DNA from: Polyodon spathula
Taxonomy: Eukaryota > Chordata > Actinopteri > Acipenseriformes > Polyodontidae
Direction: 5' to 3'
Length of the DNA: 64,000 nucleotides
Assembly: GCF_017654505.1 (NCBI RefSeq)
Contig: NC_054543.1
Coordinates: 23,226,339 to 23,290,338 of the forward strand
Shown here piece by piece: positions 1-13,942 of the stretch (its first letter is position 1; every line of letters starts with the position of its first letter). The notes below the pieces were generated by a model. That model was given only the letters and a program-made list of their open reading frames with translations, was not told where the DNA came from and did no database searches. A program made the position numbers and the translations under genes.

Positions 1-1257
1 GGCTAACATCACAGTACTTACTATATGTATGAACTGGCACATGTCTACAGTATAAGCATGTCTGCTAATGATAACCCTAATAATAACCCTTCAGGTAGTA
101 AACTAGCTGATTTGCATGATGGGGTATTTTCATGTATTTTGCATCTTCTCTGAAATACCAGCAATGCATTTCTTTGTTGCTGTGGTAAAAAAAAAAAATA
201 GCAGGCTCCACCAGCTGAGCAGACAGACAGAATATGACAGCTACCTAAAGTGTAAGAAGATAAGCACCACTGCTACCTACTGCTATCCTTAAAAGATGCT
301 GAGGGTTGTTCAACGGAAAGCGACACCATGAGACCGGGTATGAGTTCACCGGTTTCAGTGCAAGTAGAGAATTGCAATTGGTGCAGTTGTGTATGAATTG
401 CTGAACAATAAGACACAGCAGTTTTGTACGGAAACTTTATGTAAATTAGGGATACAGAGTGCCCCCTATGGGCCTTAGTGGAAGCTGGGTCGACTCTACA
501 TATTGCTGTGTAGCCCTTCGGTGACTTCATAACCAGTGAGTGCTACTCTTCCAAAGGGGTTTCAGAAGGAGGAATACAGTAGGAATGGTTTGGAGGACTC
601 CACCATGCTGGGCTGAGAATTTTGGGCAGAACTTTGTTTTTGAACTTAATTTATGTAAATCTGTGAGTTTCCATTTGCTTTGTGAATAAAAAAAAACAAG
701 TTCTGCTGTCTCAATCTCAGCAATTGAGAGTTAAGTGAGTTCTGTTGTCAGCTTCCAACCATATCAGGGACAAAGATACAGATTTATTGTGGTGGTCTTT
801 GTCCATCTGTCCATACATCCGTATGTCAGTCAAACCTCAATGTGACCTTGATTATGCATGAAGTCTGGCTATGCTACATCCTGGAAACTGCTTACCTGAA
901 ATATGAATGGCATTTGTTAGATACTGACTGTGCTGTATTCCACTGGGGCTGGTGTCATCATGTTGCCTACTGTAGTCAAGCAGAGAGAGACTCTTCCCTT
1001 TTCTCCTGCCAGATGTTGGATTGAGTGAAACTCTATTGTATGTTTTTGTTTTGTGAGCATGTCACCACGACACCTGTAGTAACTGACTTCCTCTTGCTGC
1101 CTGCTGTCTCATTACCAGTGCATCTCAGTGTGAGCAACCTGCTTCATGCCTGTTTTGATGTTTCATCTCAAACACCTTGTCTGCATGTAAAGCTAAAAAA
1201 AACCTGGAAGTGGAAGACACATCAGTTTTATGGACCTCTGTCTTTCTACACCACCTA
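1..1257. other. Non-coding stretch, probably col6a2 intron
   Basis: No recognisable exon, RNA gene or mobile element is visible. Short open frames at 842-1258 resemble no family I know. The position upstream of two col6a2 terminal exons suggests this is intron sequence of that gene; this is inference. Confidence 0.4.
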
Positions 1258-1445
1258 GCCCTCCAGATGAAAAGCAGGAGAGGCTCGTGAATAAACCCGC
1301 TGTCTGTCTACAACACATACACATCTAGATTGGAACCCAGGCCTCTAGAGGTGAAAGGCAGGAATGAGAGGCTAGTGAATTAGCCCACTGTCTGTCTGCG
1401 CCACCATATTGGAACCCAAGCCTCCAGAGGTGAAAGGCTGGAGCG
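1258..1445 (-). repeat. Two tandem copies of a SINE-like dispersed repeat
   Basis: Two related units of roughly 90 bp each hold 'gaggctagtgaattagccc' or a close variant, 'tgtctgtct' and 'ttggaaccca'. A third relative lies at 40590-40715. On the minus strand the motif GGGTTCCAATC resembles a pol III B box and the block near TGGGCTAATTCACTA could be a decayed A box. A tRNA-derived SINE remnant is therefore likely, but I cannot name the family. Confidence 0.45.
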
Positions 1446-1456
1446 GGTCCACCTAG

Positions 1457-1477
1457 CCCCCCCCCCCCCCCCCCCCC
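1457..1477 (+). repeat. Poly-C tract
   Basis: A run of 21 C, ending about 30 bp before the splice acceptor of the exon at 1509. It is followed by TTT and a short pyrimidine-rich stretch, so it could contribute to the polypyrimidine tract of that acceptor. Confidence 0.8.
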
Positions 1478-1508
1478 TTTAAACTCTTGTTTTAACACTC
1501 CCTTGCAG

Positions 1509-1807
1509 ATGGGACAGAGCCTTGGAATGAGTACCCAGCCCCTGCAGAGGAGGGGAAGGACCTCTCAAACCCCAGCTCTATCCCCGCCTCCATCTCTGAG
1601 GTCAGGCACCTGTTTAGCTCCCTGAAGGCGAGCCAGGACCCCGATTCCTACCCCAAAATGGTGGCCACCCTGGCATACACTGCCCAGAGAGCCAGGCTCA
1701 CCACGGGAGAAGACAGGGAGCAATGGACCAAGATGTTCATTGACACCTTCAAAATGGTGTACGGGAATATCATGGGGGACCCAGATATAGCACTAGGGTT
1801 GTGCTAA
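1509..1807 (+). CDS. col6a2: Probable alternative terminal exon of collagen VI alpha-2
   Basis: An acceptor (ccttgcag) is followed by an open frame of 98 codons ending in TAA at 1805-1807. The first codon is split: one base must come from an upstream exon, then AT, then Gly-Thr-Glu-Pro-Trp. The classical last exon at 4105 also starts in this phase, so one donor could splice to either. The encoded tail is acidic and then helical, with 'KMVATLAYTAQRARLTTGE' in its middle, and ends in Gly-Leu-Cys. Human COL6A2 is known to have variants with different C-termini, and this fits that pattern. I do not recognise the tail itself by sequence. An exon of a separate gene cannot be excluded, because no other exon of such a gene is visible. 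Confidence 0.55.
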
Positions 1808-4104
1808 ACTAGTCAGCAATGGCAGCCAAAACTCATTAATGCTACCCTAAAGCAAGTCAGTATTACTGCTATATGCAATTAAGATCATACTGATCCCCTT
1901 TCTTGCTTCTTTCCTGCTGATGTAATTTATTGTAGGTATCTACAGATAGATATAGCCACTGCTCTTTATCGTTCCTCTGAATCATTCTGGCTTTTAGCCT
2001 TCATTTTGGTACAACTAAAAACTGGATGGTAGCAAAAATAAATGACAAAATGCACTCCCAATTGATATTTGAGCCAATGATAAATTAAAGTGTCATCATT
2101 GTCCAACCCCTAGCATTGTCTGGAATGAGAATCAGATACCAGCCTCTGTATGGAACTATAAAGGTAAAGTCATTTCAGGTCCAGTCGTATACGAATTCAC
2201 AAGAACTCTAGGGAATAACAGTCCTTTAAAAGTGGAATTGTGTATATTTTTTTATTTTTATGAAAGTTAGGCAATGGCAGTATTTAAAGCCAGACAGTGC
2301 AGGCAGTGTGTTAAACTGATCAAAAAACATGCTCCGATAACGTTAGATTGTAAGTTAAGTTTCAAACAATAGAAGGAAATGTGTGGCCTTGACTATAACA
2401 TGTTAATACTTGGTTGATTCTGTGGTATACTATTGTTTTTAATGTGATTTGATGAAGTTTCTTTAAAGTAACCCTTTGGATACAGTACGTCTGACATCAA
2501 TATATCTATATGAGGATTCTTTTCCCAATAATGCATTGCAATGGAAAATTTCATATAAAGGTTGACTTGGCTTGCTAGGAGGTGTATTTTAGTATTGTAA
2601 TTTAGCAGTTTTCCTTAGCTTGTCCCATGTTTAAATAATTAATTTAGTTTACCATAGTTTGCCATGTTTATTAATATGCTGTACCATATCTCTGGGCTTT
2701 ATAATGCTTACCTATTCTTTACATTGTTCATATTGTAGGAATCCAATGGAATATCATATCATTCCAGCATGTACAAGGAATCCTGTTTCTCCAATCTTTT
2801 TAAGAAACCTTTTTTTTTTAGTAAAAACTTGATCATTCCCATAAAATGGTTTTATTTTTCTCAAACAAAATATAGAGCAACTTGCATTTTGGCCTTGATA
2901 TATCTGATCCAAAAGTAAAAGCTCGGTCTTCTCTGGCAAGCATGGTCTGCATGCTAGCGAGTATTACGGTTGTTTTTGACCAAACAGAAAACTTGCACAG
3001 TTGCTCTTATACTTCAATGTGAAATGAAACACTGTAGTGGCCAGTGATCCGTAATGAATTCAATGGAATATGGTAGAAATCCAATGGATTATGGTAGCAA
3101 TCCAATGGAATATTACAAGACCATCAGATATTCCATTGAAATCCATATGGATCTGCAGCGGTTGTTTCAAAGTGTTATTCCATTAAAAATCTTTATATCA
3201 TCTCAGGTATGTTACAATTCACTGTCTCAATGTATTGAAGTGATGCTGTAACCCTGTGAATGTATAAGTGCCAGGCACATATCAGATGTTAAATTGTCCA
3301 AGATGACTGTAAGAAGCATTTATATGTAGATGGTCTTTGTAAATAAACAGAGAAAAGAAAGAAACATTAAACTAAATAAATGTATTGAATGCAATTCAGG
3401 ATGTACCATGTGGTTTATTTTGTTTTTAATTTCTTAACCCTTCGTTCATTCATTCAACAATCTTGAAGTTTTAGAAAACAGTTCATTTTTAAGGCCTAAC
3501 TCATCTTAGACCAGGGTTTTGAGTTGGCCAATTTAGCTGATATTTGTGCACAATCCTGGGTATTGGACAGAGTGCTTCCTCTATGGGCTTCATTTATATG
3601 TAGTTGCTACATTGTTTGCTAAAAAATGTTGCTTTGTATGGTCAAAGTTTCTGGTGATTGGAGTGTTCTATTGCTTGATTTCTTGAAAAGTGCTGAATGA
3701 CAATGTCTTAGCATGACATAGAGCAACAAAAAAAAAACTACTAAATATTAAGTTACAATTGCATGTTTTACATGTTTTTGATATTTCAAAGTTTTCTCAG
3801 CTAACAAACAAAAAATGGCCCAAAGCTCTTGTACATTTTTCAGCCCTGCACTTAATAAATAAGTTGTATGATAAGCACGGAGAAATTAAAAACATGTAAC
3901 TGATTGGAAAAGCAGTAATTGGTTACAGCAGGAGAGCCAAACGCGAGGATTCTAACTCCCCGAAGTTAGCACCTCCATGCAATGGTTCACATGCTAGACA
4001 ATGACCTGGACTGAATAGGGACTGATTTCATGAAGCATGTAAATGTGATTAAAAACAACTGTATGCTTCCAAGCAGGGAAACTAACTGTGTTTTTGTCCC
4101 TCAG
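1808..4104. other. Intron or alternative 3' UTR between the two col6a2 terminal exons
   Basis: AT-rich sequence without a recognisable gene. If the 1509 exon is used, its 3' UTR lies at the start of this stretch; AATAAA-like hexamers occur (for example near 2037 and 3343). A dispersed repeat rich in TTTACCAT and TTTGCCAT lies near 2630-2735. A local cluster at 3054-3130 repeats 'aatccaatgga' with variants. Confidence 0.5.
2630..2735 (+). repeat. Dispersed 'TTTACCAT' repeat, copy 1
   Basis: Contains 'agtttaccatagtttgccat' followed by 'tattaatatgct' and 'gcttacctattctttac'. Related blocks occur at 22178-22250, 42550-42660 and 51165-51255, so this is an interspersed repeat rather than a chance run. 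Family unknown to me. Confidence 0.5.
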
Positions 4105-4712
4105 AGCTTGCCGTAGCACAGTGCACACAGCGCCCAGTCGACATCGTCTTCCTGCTGGATGGCTCGGAGCGGGTTGGCTTGGAGAACTTCCGCTACGCCC
4201 GCACCTTCGTGGAGGATGTGGCACGGCGGCTGATCCTGGCCCGCCGTGAGGATGACGAGCTGAACGCACGCATGGCCCTGCTGCAGTACGGCAGTGAGGC
4301 CGAGCAGAGAGTAGCCTTCTCCCTGACACACAACCTCACCGTCATCGCGGACAGCCTGGCGCAGATGAAATACCTCGACTCCTCCTCCAACGTGGGCTCC
4401 GCCATCATCCACGCCATCAACAACATCGTCAATGACCAGAGGGGGCGCCAGAGAGTCGCCCGGCGCAACGCGGAGCTTGCCTTCGTCTTCATCACGGACG
4501 GCATCACCGGCAGTAAGAGCCTCTCAGAGGCCGTCACCTCCATGCGCAAGGCCGATGTTGTTCCCACGGTGATCGCCGTGGGGGACGATGTAGACATGGA
4601 CATCCTGCTGCAAATCGGACTGGGAGACCGGGCGGCCATCTTCCGTGAGAAAGCCTTCTCCCAGCTCTCCAGGTCCAGCTTCTTCGATCATTTCATCAGG
4701 TGGATTTGTTAG
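4105..4712 (+). CDS. col6a2: Collagen VI alpha-2, last exon (C-terminal VWA domain)
   Basis: COL6A2 is a chain of collagen VI, the beaded-filament collagen of the extracellular matrix; its C-terminal VWA domains act in chain assembly. After the acceptor (tccctcag) the exon is open to TAG at 4710-4712 and encodes about 201 residues. '[16 protein letters not shown]' carries the VWA MIDAS motif DxSxS in altered form (D-G-S-E-R), as in human COL6A2. '[13 protein letters not shown]' gives the second conserved Asp, and '[15 protein letters not shown]' the following strand. The C-terminus '[10 protein letters not shown]' is the usual end of this chain. No frameshift or internal stop is seen. Upstream collagen and VWA exons lie outside the window. 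Codon use is GC-rich compared with the AT-rich flanks, as expected for a real exon. Confidence 0.93.
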
Positions 4713-6199
4713 TAGTGCTGTCACGGGGGGATATATTATTGGATATAAACACAGAATCTTTTCTTGACATATCAGTAACTTTTTTTATGAGCTGTTTATT
4801 TGTGGGTTAGAATTTTAAACAGGAAAAAGAATCACGCAATTATTATTATTAATTTTTTTACATTATGGTGCTGTTGTTAGAGAAGATTTGGAGACTGTAT
4901 TTGTGTTTCTCACTGAGTATGCTTCTGTCACTTATCTGTAATCTGAAGATCTGTGGATTTCTTTTAGTTTTTGTTTCCTGCAGGCCACAACTTTGGTCCA
5001 ACATGTTAATTGTTTAATTAAACCATTAAACCTCCCTCCAGCTCCAGAGTTGTCCATCTCTCTTTGTGGTTTTCTTAAGTAAACCATCTTTCAATTCATG
5101 TCAGCCTTTAAAAGAAATGTATCAAATCATGAGCTTTTACATGCTGTAAACTTGTACCCAGCTCCAGAATTGTTTTACTATAAAAGGTGCTATAAAGTAC
5201 AGTTGGAATCGTGTAAAGTTGTAATCATGTCTGTTTCCTGTCTATGAAGTTACAACTGCAATTTGTAGACATATTAATATTAATGCAGAATGTGCAGGAC
5301 ATGAAGGAAATACTTGTATTCAGTACATCTTCAGTTGAAAGTGGTGTCTCCCATGATTCCTCGCTGAAAACTATTTTTGCAACCTATCCTGGGATTTCAT
5401 TTTAAATATGAGGGCGTTTTCTATATAGCGACTTTTAAAGGGAAGCAAAGGGAACCACTGTAATACAAACACCTGATGAGGTTTGTCATGTCAAGCAGTG
5501 TTTGCATCAAGCTGTAAGTATGTAGACACTGCTGAACTTTCTGATTATTACTCACAGTCCAATACACCACACTCATGGACGAGCATTGTACATAACGCTG
5601 CATTCCAGATAGGATTCACTTTAATCAGCTATCCAATATTATTAAAAATGCTTTTAACAGTAGACAGTTATCATCTTATTGTAGTTCCTGCAGACTGCTG
5701 ACAACCTCTTTCTTTTTCTAGTAAATGTCAGTCAGGATGCCTGATCTCGCATACAAGAGCGTCTTTGAACATTCATTTAAAAAAAAAAAACTTTTATCTG
5801 TAAAATGCCACCTTGCTACCTGAAAAGAGGTGTAGCACAATCAGCTTTCTGTTTTTTTTTTTTAAATAACTGATTGTGTCCTGTGTTGTTGTTAAGACTG
5901 TCCGTCTTGTGTGTTTTTTGTCATTTTCGTTTCACTGTCAACTTCCAAGTTCCGCCCTACTGCCATGCTGTGGAAGCCCAGACAAGGTTGCTTAAAAAGA
6001 AATCCTGAAAAGCCTAGCAAGCTACCTTAGCAGGTCACCGTAAGATAGTTTGAGTTTTAAACAATTGGTCTAGTTTTCAGCTTTTCAATTTCCAATGTAT
6101 GCTTAGGATCCACAAGATGGCAGGGTTAGGTTGTTTTAAAAATAAAAAAATAAATAAGAGGAACTACCTGTAGTTTGTAGTAAAATGTTGATAGTGAAG
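4713..6199. other. col6a2 3' UTR and intergenic sequence
   Basis: AT-rich sequence after the col6a2 stop. Short open frames (for example 5483-5701) do not resemble known proteins. The polyadenylation site cannot be fixed by eye. No RNA gene is recognised. Confidence 0.5.
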
Positions 6200-6256
6200 G
6201 GCGCAATGCAATGCCAAAAGTTTTACATCACCTAGAATTTTAGGATTAAGACATCA

Positions 6257-6302
<46 letters not shown>

Positions 6303-6593
6303 ATGAACATAATTCAAATCTTTCATTTAACATAAGGTAATCAAGTTAAATACAAAATGAATATAGCAAAAGTCTACCGGAAGCCATAATAGCAGTACGG
6401 TATTTAGATTTTGTACAGTAGTTAGATTTTGAAATGTCAAATTTTATTTTTTTATTTTTTTGTCCTTTTTTCATGAAGTATATGGAAAACTACAAAGCGT
6501 TATGTAATTCAACATGTTAACGTAACATCATTCAGCAGGTTTTATTCGACTTTAATAGGGCGATGCAAATCTTTTGGCCATAGATATACAGTA
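6200..6593 (-). mobile_element. MITE with 'GGCCAAAAG...GCATC' terminal inverted repeats, copy 1
   Basis: The left end reads 'gccaaaagttttacatcacc' and the right end is its approximate inverse complement, 'gcgatgcaaatcttttggcc'. The adjoining inner block 'tagaattttaggattaagac' matches, inverted, the right end of the element at 37951-38207. No coding capacity. A (TTA)n microsatellite has grown inside at 6257-6301. Non-autonomous DNA transposon; superfamily not determined. Confidence 0.65.
6257..6301 (+). repeat. (TTA)n microsatellite
   Basis: About 15 uninterrupted TTA/ATT units inside the MITE. Confidence 0.9.
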
Positions 6594-7180
6594 GAAGTGA
6601 CCAAAAAGTCAAAAGTATTATAGGTATTAAGTGTTAAGGTGATTACAGCAGCATAGCAGTTTCACCCATTCCAGGTTTTACTATGAGCTTGATAAGCCAC
6701 AATGTATAGGTAGAGTCGAATTTCAATGTTGATCTAACCTAGCCTTGTACAGAACACTGCATTTCAGTACTCAAGCATCCCTGGGTGTGAGTGGGTGTAT
6801 TTCAATGTGTGTGAATGCCTCAAAGTATTTTTAAATGGCACTTACTGATTGTTAACAACTTACTTTCAAACAAATGTTTTTTAAATTTTTTTTCAACACA
6901 TTTTTAATGCTACATAAAAATCACTGTCATGTAGTTTTTAAGATGTACCGAACTTCCCTTTTCACTTCTCTTTTGTCATTTGTACTTGGGAGGGGAATCT
7001 TTTTTATCACCACTTTGCTTTGGGTCGTACATTACACTTGTCGATTATGCATCCCTGTCACAAACAGACGTGACTGCAGATCAAAACAAGAATCCACAGC
7101 TGTGTGTATTTTCATACAGTAACATATTTACACAACCAACTCAGTGGAGGAGTTCCAACAGAAATAAAATGCCAGATTTA

Positions 7181-8524
<1,344 letters not shown>

Positions 8525-8572
<48 letters not shown>
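8525..8572 (+). repeat. (AG)n microsatellite at the 3' end of the LINE
   Basis: About 24 AG units, which read (TC)n on the strand of the LINE. They sit exactly at the LINE 3' end. A second, shorter GA run lies at the other end of the LINE (14541-14552). Confidence 0.9.
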
Positions 8573-8575
<3 letters not shown>

Positions 8576-8852
8576 GTTTTGACTTTTAAGATCCTTTATT
8601 TAAACATTCCAAATAAAATCCATTAAAATTCAATAAAGGTAAAACACAACAAAAATTACGATTCCTACTGCCTCAGCAGAATTAAAAAATCCTAAAATAC
8701 ATCACATTCTCCTTAAAAACAGATTTTAAACAGAATAAAAGGATCATAAAAAAATCAATAAAAAACAGTGTTTTCTTTGTTAAAAATAGATTAAATCCAA
8801 AATTAATAAAAACACTGTAAAATAAAACAATAAAATAAAAATAAAATTAAAA

Positions 8853-11800
8853 TTAGAACAAAAACTGGAGCTCCCCCTCCTCACTCACATCACATAAGGT
8901 GTCTCCCACACACCACCTCTCCTGGAAGTCCTCCAGGTTATTATTTAGTTTAAAAAATTCAAAATCCACTCTTATCCAGCTGACCACCAACACCCTGAAC
9001 TGCAACACGGTCCCAGAGATTCTGTTCTTTCTGGACTTTAAAATGGCTAATTTTGCCTGACCCATTATAAAATGTATTAAAACACACCTGCTTCTCTTTT
9101 TAAAACTGTAAGGAACCCCAAAGATAAAAAGCTTTTTATTGAACTCCTCACCCAGGCCCTGCAGGAGCTCCTGTAAGCGATGAAAGAGCGGTCCTAGCCT
9201 AACACACTCGCTGTATATGTGGAACATTGGAGAAACCTACCGGTGGACACAATACAGTGCAGGATCCTCCACTGCAGGTCCCCCGCTCTCTTTGTGAGAG
9301 GCAGTTTATACAGCACCCTCCATACTGGCCTGTGCCCCTCCTCTACCTCAAGACATGTCCTGCACCTTGAATCTACCAACCCCCTCAACTGGTGAAAATG
9401 TGATATCTTCACACACAACTGGTAGATTTTCTTACTCCCTGTTGTGTGAAGAGTTAAGTATTTAACTGTCTTAAAGTTGAGTAGCATTCCCTCATTCCCT
9501 CCATCCCCCTCTCCTTCACCTTCTGCTGGACAAACTAGCAACCCAGGAAAGATGAAGTCTTGTCTCTGCCCTGTGCCGCTGGACATCTCCTCCCTCAAAG
9601 CCTCCCTGAGCTCGGGGGAGAGAGAGCTTCTCAGCTCACTAACCATTTTCTCTGCCAGCCTCTCAGAGTGCAAGCCCAACTGTGTAGCAGTCAACCAGCA
9701 GGAGAGGTCAAGGTTGATCAAATGGCTCAGCCTGGTCACTCCTGCCCTCACAACGCCAGCACAGTGACTGAAAGAAATGCACAGGGAAGAGCAGATTGAA
9801 GAATAAGGGCTCCTCCAACAGGACCCTGCCTGTCAGAGACCCCTCATCTCTCTCCACCCTCACTGCCCTCCAGGCATCTAAGGTGTTTGCCTAACCCCAG
9901 CCCCCCTCCTCTGCTGAGAAAAAAACAAGCCAGCCTCTTCCAATGAGCCTCCTCCCCAGCGTACAGGAGCATCTAAATTGCCTGCAGTCTGAAGGCTGCT
10001 ATCCTGCTGGCAATGCTGACCAGCCCCTGTTCCCCTTCATCGGTGGGGAGATACAAGACTGCTGGCCGCAATCAATGTCTCCCGCTCCAGAAGAACTCCA
10101 GCAGTGTTCTCCGGATCTCTTGCACCATACCGCTGGGAGGGTCCATACACACCAGCCTGTGCCACAGCATGGAGGCCACCAGATTATTAATCACCAGGAC
10201 CATTCCCCTAAAGGACAGCTGGGCCAGCAGTCCCCTCCATCTCTGCAGCCGCCCCCTCACCCTGTCCACCAGGCCCTCCCAGTTTTTCTGCACATACATC
10301 TCCACTCCGAAAAACACACCCAACACTTTTATACCTGTCCTGTCACATCTCAGCACCTCGGGCATGACAGGGGATGTGCAATCATGTCAACTGCCTGACA
10401 GCAAGGTGTCACACTTTGCCCAGTTAACTCTTGCCGTAGATGCTCTCTGGAATGTGTGCAGGCTCTGTTGTAGTGCCTCGATGTCTCCGTCACTGCATAC
10501 AAACACATTCACGTCATCTGCATATGCAGACACTTTCACTGTGACAGGGGAGGGTGAGGAAGGCACTGCCCAGCCAACCAGCCTACCCCTCAGTAGGTGC
10601 AGCAGTGGCTCTATGGTCAGTGAATAAAGCATTCCAGACAGGGAGCAGCACTGCCTAATACCCCTTTAAGGTAAGGTACATTTAAGTATAAAAGCTGAAT
10701 GTAAGAAATAAAAACAGGGCCAAACTCAAAGGCTCCCAGGGTTTTAAAAAGGTATCTGTGGTCGACCCTGTCAAACGCCTTCTCCTGATCTAAAGAGACC
10801 AGCCCAACATTTAAATCACATGTATTAGCCATGGATAAAAAGTCTTGAATTAAAAACAAATTATCAAAAATGGAGCGTCCCGGTACACGTCAGGTTTCGT
10901 CCATGTGAATTACAGCTCCTATACATTTTCTAATCTACTGGCCAGACATTTTGAAATTATTTTAAAATCAGAACATAAAAGCGAAACAGGTCTCCAGTTT
11001 TTTAGCAAACACAGGTCTCCTTTCTTGGGCAGTAGTGTGATTACTGCCCTCCTGCAACTGAGGGGCAGTTCTTTATCCTGGAGGCTCTCTCCCAGCACCT
11101 GCAAAAAGTCCTCTCCAATCACAGTTCAGAATTTTTTTAAAAATTCAACGGGCAGTCCGTCAATGCCATGAGCTTTACTGTTTGAAAGCTGTGTAACAGC
11201 AGTGGTCATCTCCTGATATGTTAGCGGCTTATAATTGATGTTGTTCTTCTTCGCTAAGGGTGGGCAAATCCTGAAGCAGCAGGTCCATATCCTGTTGGTC
11301 ACATGGCTCTTTACTATATAATTCAGTATAAAATTTTACTGCCTCTCTGCTAATAACCTCCCGGTTGCACAGCTCCCTGCCACAAGGTATCCGGATGCAA
11401 TGCATCTGCTGGCTGTCTCCTCTCCTCCTTTCCAAGCCAAAAAAGAAACTGGAGGGGGTGTCCATGTCTTTCAGTTCCATGAAGCAAGAGTGCACCAGCG
11501 CCCCCTTCACTCTCTCCTTCAGCAGGCTGCCCAGCCCAGTTTCTGATCCCTCAGGGTTTGCAGGGTCTGCTCCTGGTGTTCAGTGACCCAATTGAATTGA
11601 GTGTGTATTGCTGGCAAAATATTTTAATCTGTTTTTCCAATGTACCACCACTGCCTCATATTTTTATAGAATGTTTTTTCTTTTTTCAATATGTTCCAGA
11701 ATTGCTTTAATTGTTTTACAAAAACTGTGTCCTGTAATAACTTAAAATGCCAGTAGGAGGTGCTGTGAGAGTCAGTGGTAGGTATTACTGTAACTAACAG

Positions 11801-12574
11801 GCAGTGGTGGTTTGAAAGTCTACTGGGAATGATGTTCGCTTTAATGAATTTATTCAAATGAGTGTGTGACGTGTAAAAGTGGTCTAACCTTGCTCTATAT
11901 ATTTGTTGTGAGCGACAATGAGTCCAGGTATATTGCCTTGCATTAGGGTGCAGACACCTCCAGACATCAACCAGGCCACAGAACTGAAAAACTGCAGCTA
12001 ATTCACTGGAGGACTGGGGATTGGGCTCCTCATTGTTCCTATCCATAGTAAAATCAATGGTGCAGTTAAAATCTCCTCCCACTACCACCACATCATCATT
12101 ATCAACACTTGAAAGAGCTTGCTTTAGTTTGGTAAAAATTAAAATACGTTCCCTCCCCTTATTTCGTGGATAAACATTAATAAATACAAATACAGTGCCA
12201 CCCAACCTTGCTCTCACTTTTAATAACCTCCCCTTTTCAATCTCTTCAATATCTAAAATTGTTGCTCCTAGGCTGGGCTTAAATAAAATTGCCACTCCTC
12301 TACTACTTCTTGAACTGTGGCTCAGTACACATGGTCCTCTCCACTCTGCCAGCCACACTGCCTCATTCTCACTGTCTGAGTGCATCTCCTGCAGCAGCGC
12401 TACCCCTACCTGCTTCTGCTCTAAGAACTCACACAGCTGCGCTCTTTTAAAAGACTGTCTGCAGCCATTCACGTTAAAAGAAATAAAAATGCACTTTTTC
12501 ATAGCGGCTAAAAATAATAAAGCTGACACAGTAAAACAAGCAACAATAAAAAAATTCTTAAAAGAAGCATCCAT
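8853..12574 (-). pseudogene. LINE ORF2: APE endonuclease and reverse transcriptase, broken
   Basis: ORF2 of Tx1/L1-type LINEs nicks the target and primes reverse transcription. The endonuclease (about 12500-11850) keeps 'FISFNVNGCRQ', 'VALLQEMHSD', 'VVVGGDFNCTID' and 'SNHHCLLVTV', although the last motif is normally SDH. The reverse transcriptase lies in separate frames: 'LPKKGDLCLLKNWRPVSLL' (about 11030), 'GLVSLDQEKAFDRVDH' (about 10780) and the catalytic 'AYADDVNVFV' (about 10520). Downstream are 'IKVLGVFFG' and a Cys-rich C-terminal part ending near 8853. At least five changes of frame separate these blocks. The start is probably the Met of 'MKKCIFISFNVNG', just inside the longest open frame. 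Confidence 0.85.
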
Positions 12575-12719
12575 TTTTTAAAATATTTTTATTTGGCAAC
12601 ATTAGCAATCTTTTGCTTAATTATTTCAACATATTTTTTAAGACAGTACCTTTTTTGCTGGTCAAATTCCTCTAATGTTGCCTTTCATGTGACAATGTGT
12701 GCTGAGTGAAGGAACAATC

Positions 12720-13877
12720 TCATATGTGGGAAGAAGTTTTCAATTTCAACCCCCCTTTTTCCTTTTGTATTCTCCATGAACTATTTAAATTCATCCAGGG
12801 TATAAACTTTTTTCCCCTGTTAATGGGTTGGCTATCGGGGATGTCAGAGATAAGCGAGGAGTCAGACAGCTCCACCGCCTCTGCCCCGATCTCCTCTTCT
12901 CCTCCCAGCACAGCCATAGCCGTCACTGCTGCTTCTGCCTCTGTCTCTGTTTGTTGGGGTTCAGAGAGAGAAGAGCGCTGCACAGTGAAGGGTTTGGAGC
13001 CCATCACTGTGCTGCTCCCTCCATATCAGGAGGGACAGACACCCCTGCCTGAGACTGCAGGCTCCCCTCCAGCACACACTCGGGGCTCCGCTCTGTTCCT
13101 CGTTCGCTGTTAGGCAGATCTGCAGGTTCCTTATTTTTTCCTTTTTTTATTTTTTTAGTTACCATGACAAATGACTCATCATTTTCAGTAACTTCATTTT
13201 GAGAAGGACCGCGGCTGAGTCTCTTCAGCCTCGGCTGTGGTGTTGGCGGCTCCATTCAATTCGGCGGCTCCCTGGTCTCTGCAGACTCCAGCTGCCGCTG
13301 CGACAGGGGAGCTGACTCATCCTCCTGTTCACCCCCAAAACCCCCAGCCTCCTCCCTGTCATCAGTACCCTACTCCTGCCTTTCCTCATTTCTCTCTCCT
13401 TTGGTGTCCCTTTTCCCCACAGTTAAAGCACCGCATTGTATCTGAGCTGACAAATACAACACAGCCCATACCCTCCACACTGAAGCTCCAAGTGACATCA
13501 ATCACCTGCCCCAAGTTATTCAGCAGTAAAAACGTCTGTCTCCAAAAAGACAGGATGTGCTTAACATTAGCATTTTTACACCTTAATGGAATGTTTTTTA
13601 TTGGGGACACCAGCTTGCCATACCAGGAAAGTTCATTCTCCAAGATCAAATTTTTTAAAAACAGCGGCACGTTAGACATAATAACCTTGGTAACAGGGGT
13701 TACTAAAGGGGACACTTGAATAAAATCTCCTTTCACTGAAAATCCTTCCTCCACCAGCTGATTGACCAGCGATACCTCTTTTAAAAAGATGACAAATCTC
13801 TTATTCGTGTTCTCATACCCGACTACCTCTCCTACTGCCAGCAGGGACTCCTCCATCGACACGCCGTTATCCGGCAA
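12720..13877 (-). pseudogene. LINE ORF1: nucleic-acid-binding protein with CCHC knuckle, broken
   Basis: The N-terminal part (13877-13386) resembles Tx1 ORF1: 'LLAVGEVVGYENTNKRFVIF', then 'VTKVIMSNVPLFLKN', then a zinc knuckle 'CFNCGEKGHQRRE' whose last Cys is missing or shifted out of frame. An acidic and basic low-complexity tail follows in other frames (13255-13004 and 13007-12720). No good ATG opens the frame: the open stretch begins at TTG, with the first ATG about seven codons later. Confidence 0.75.
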
Positions 13878-13942
13878 GCAGCTAACCCCGTGTCAGCGGC
13901 TGAAAGCCCAAAGCCCTCCAGAGTGAGAGCCCATAATGGGAT

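Noticed and set aside
4193..4639. Minus-strand open frame over the col6a2 last exon
   Set aside because: Antisense shadow of a GC-rich coding exon.
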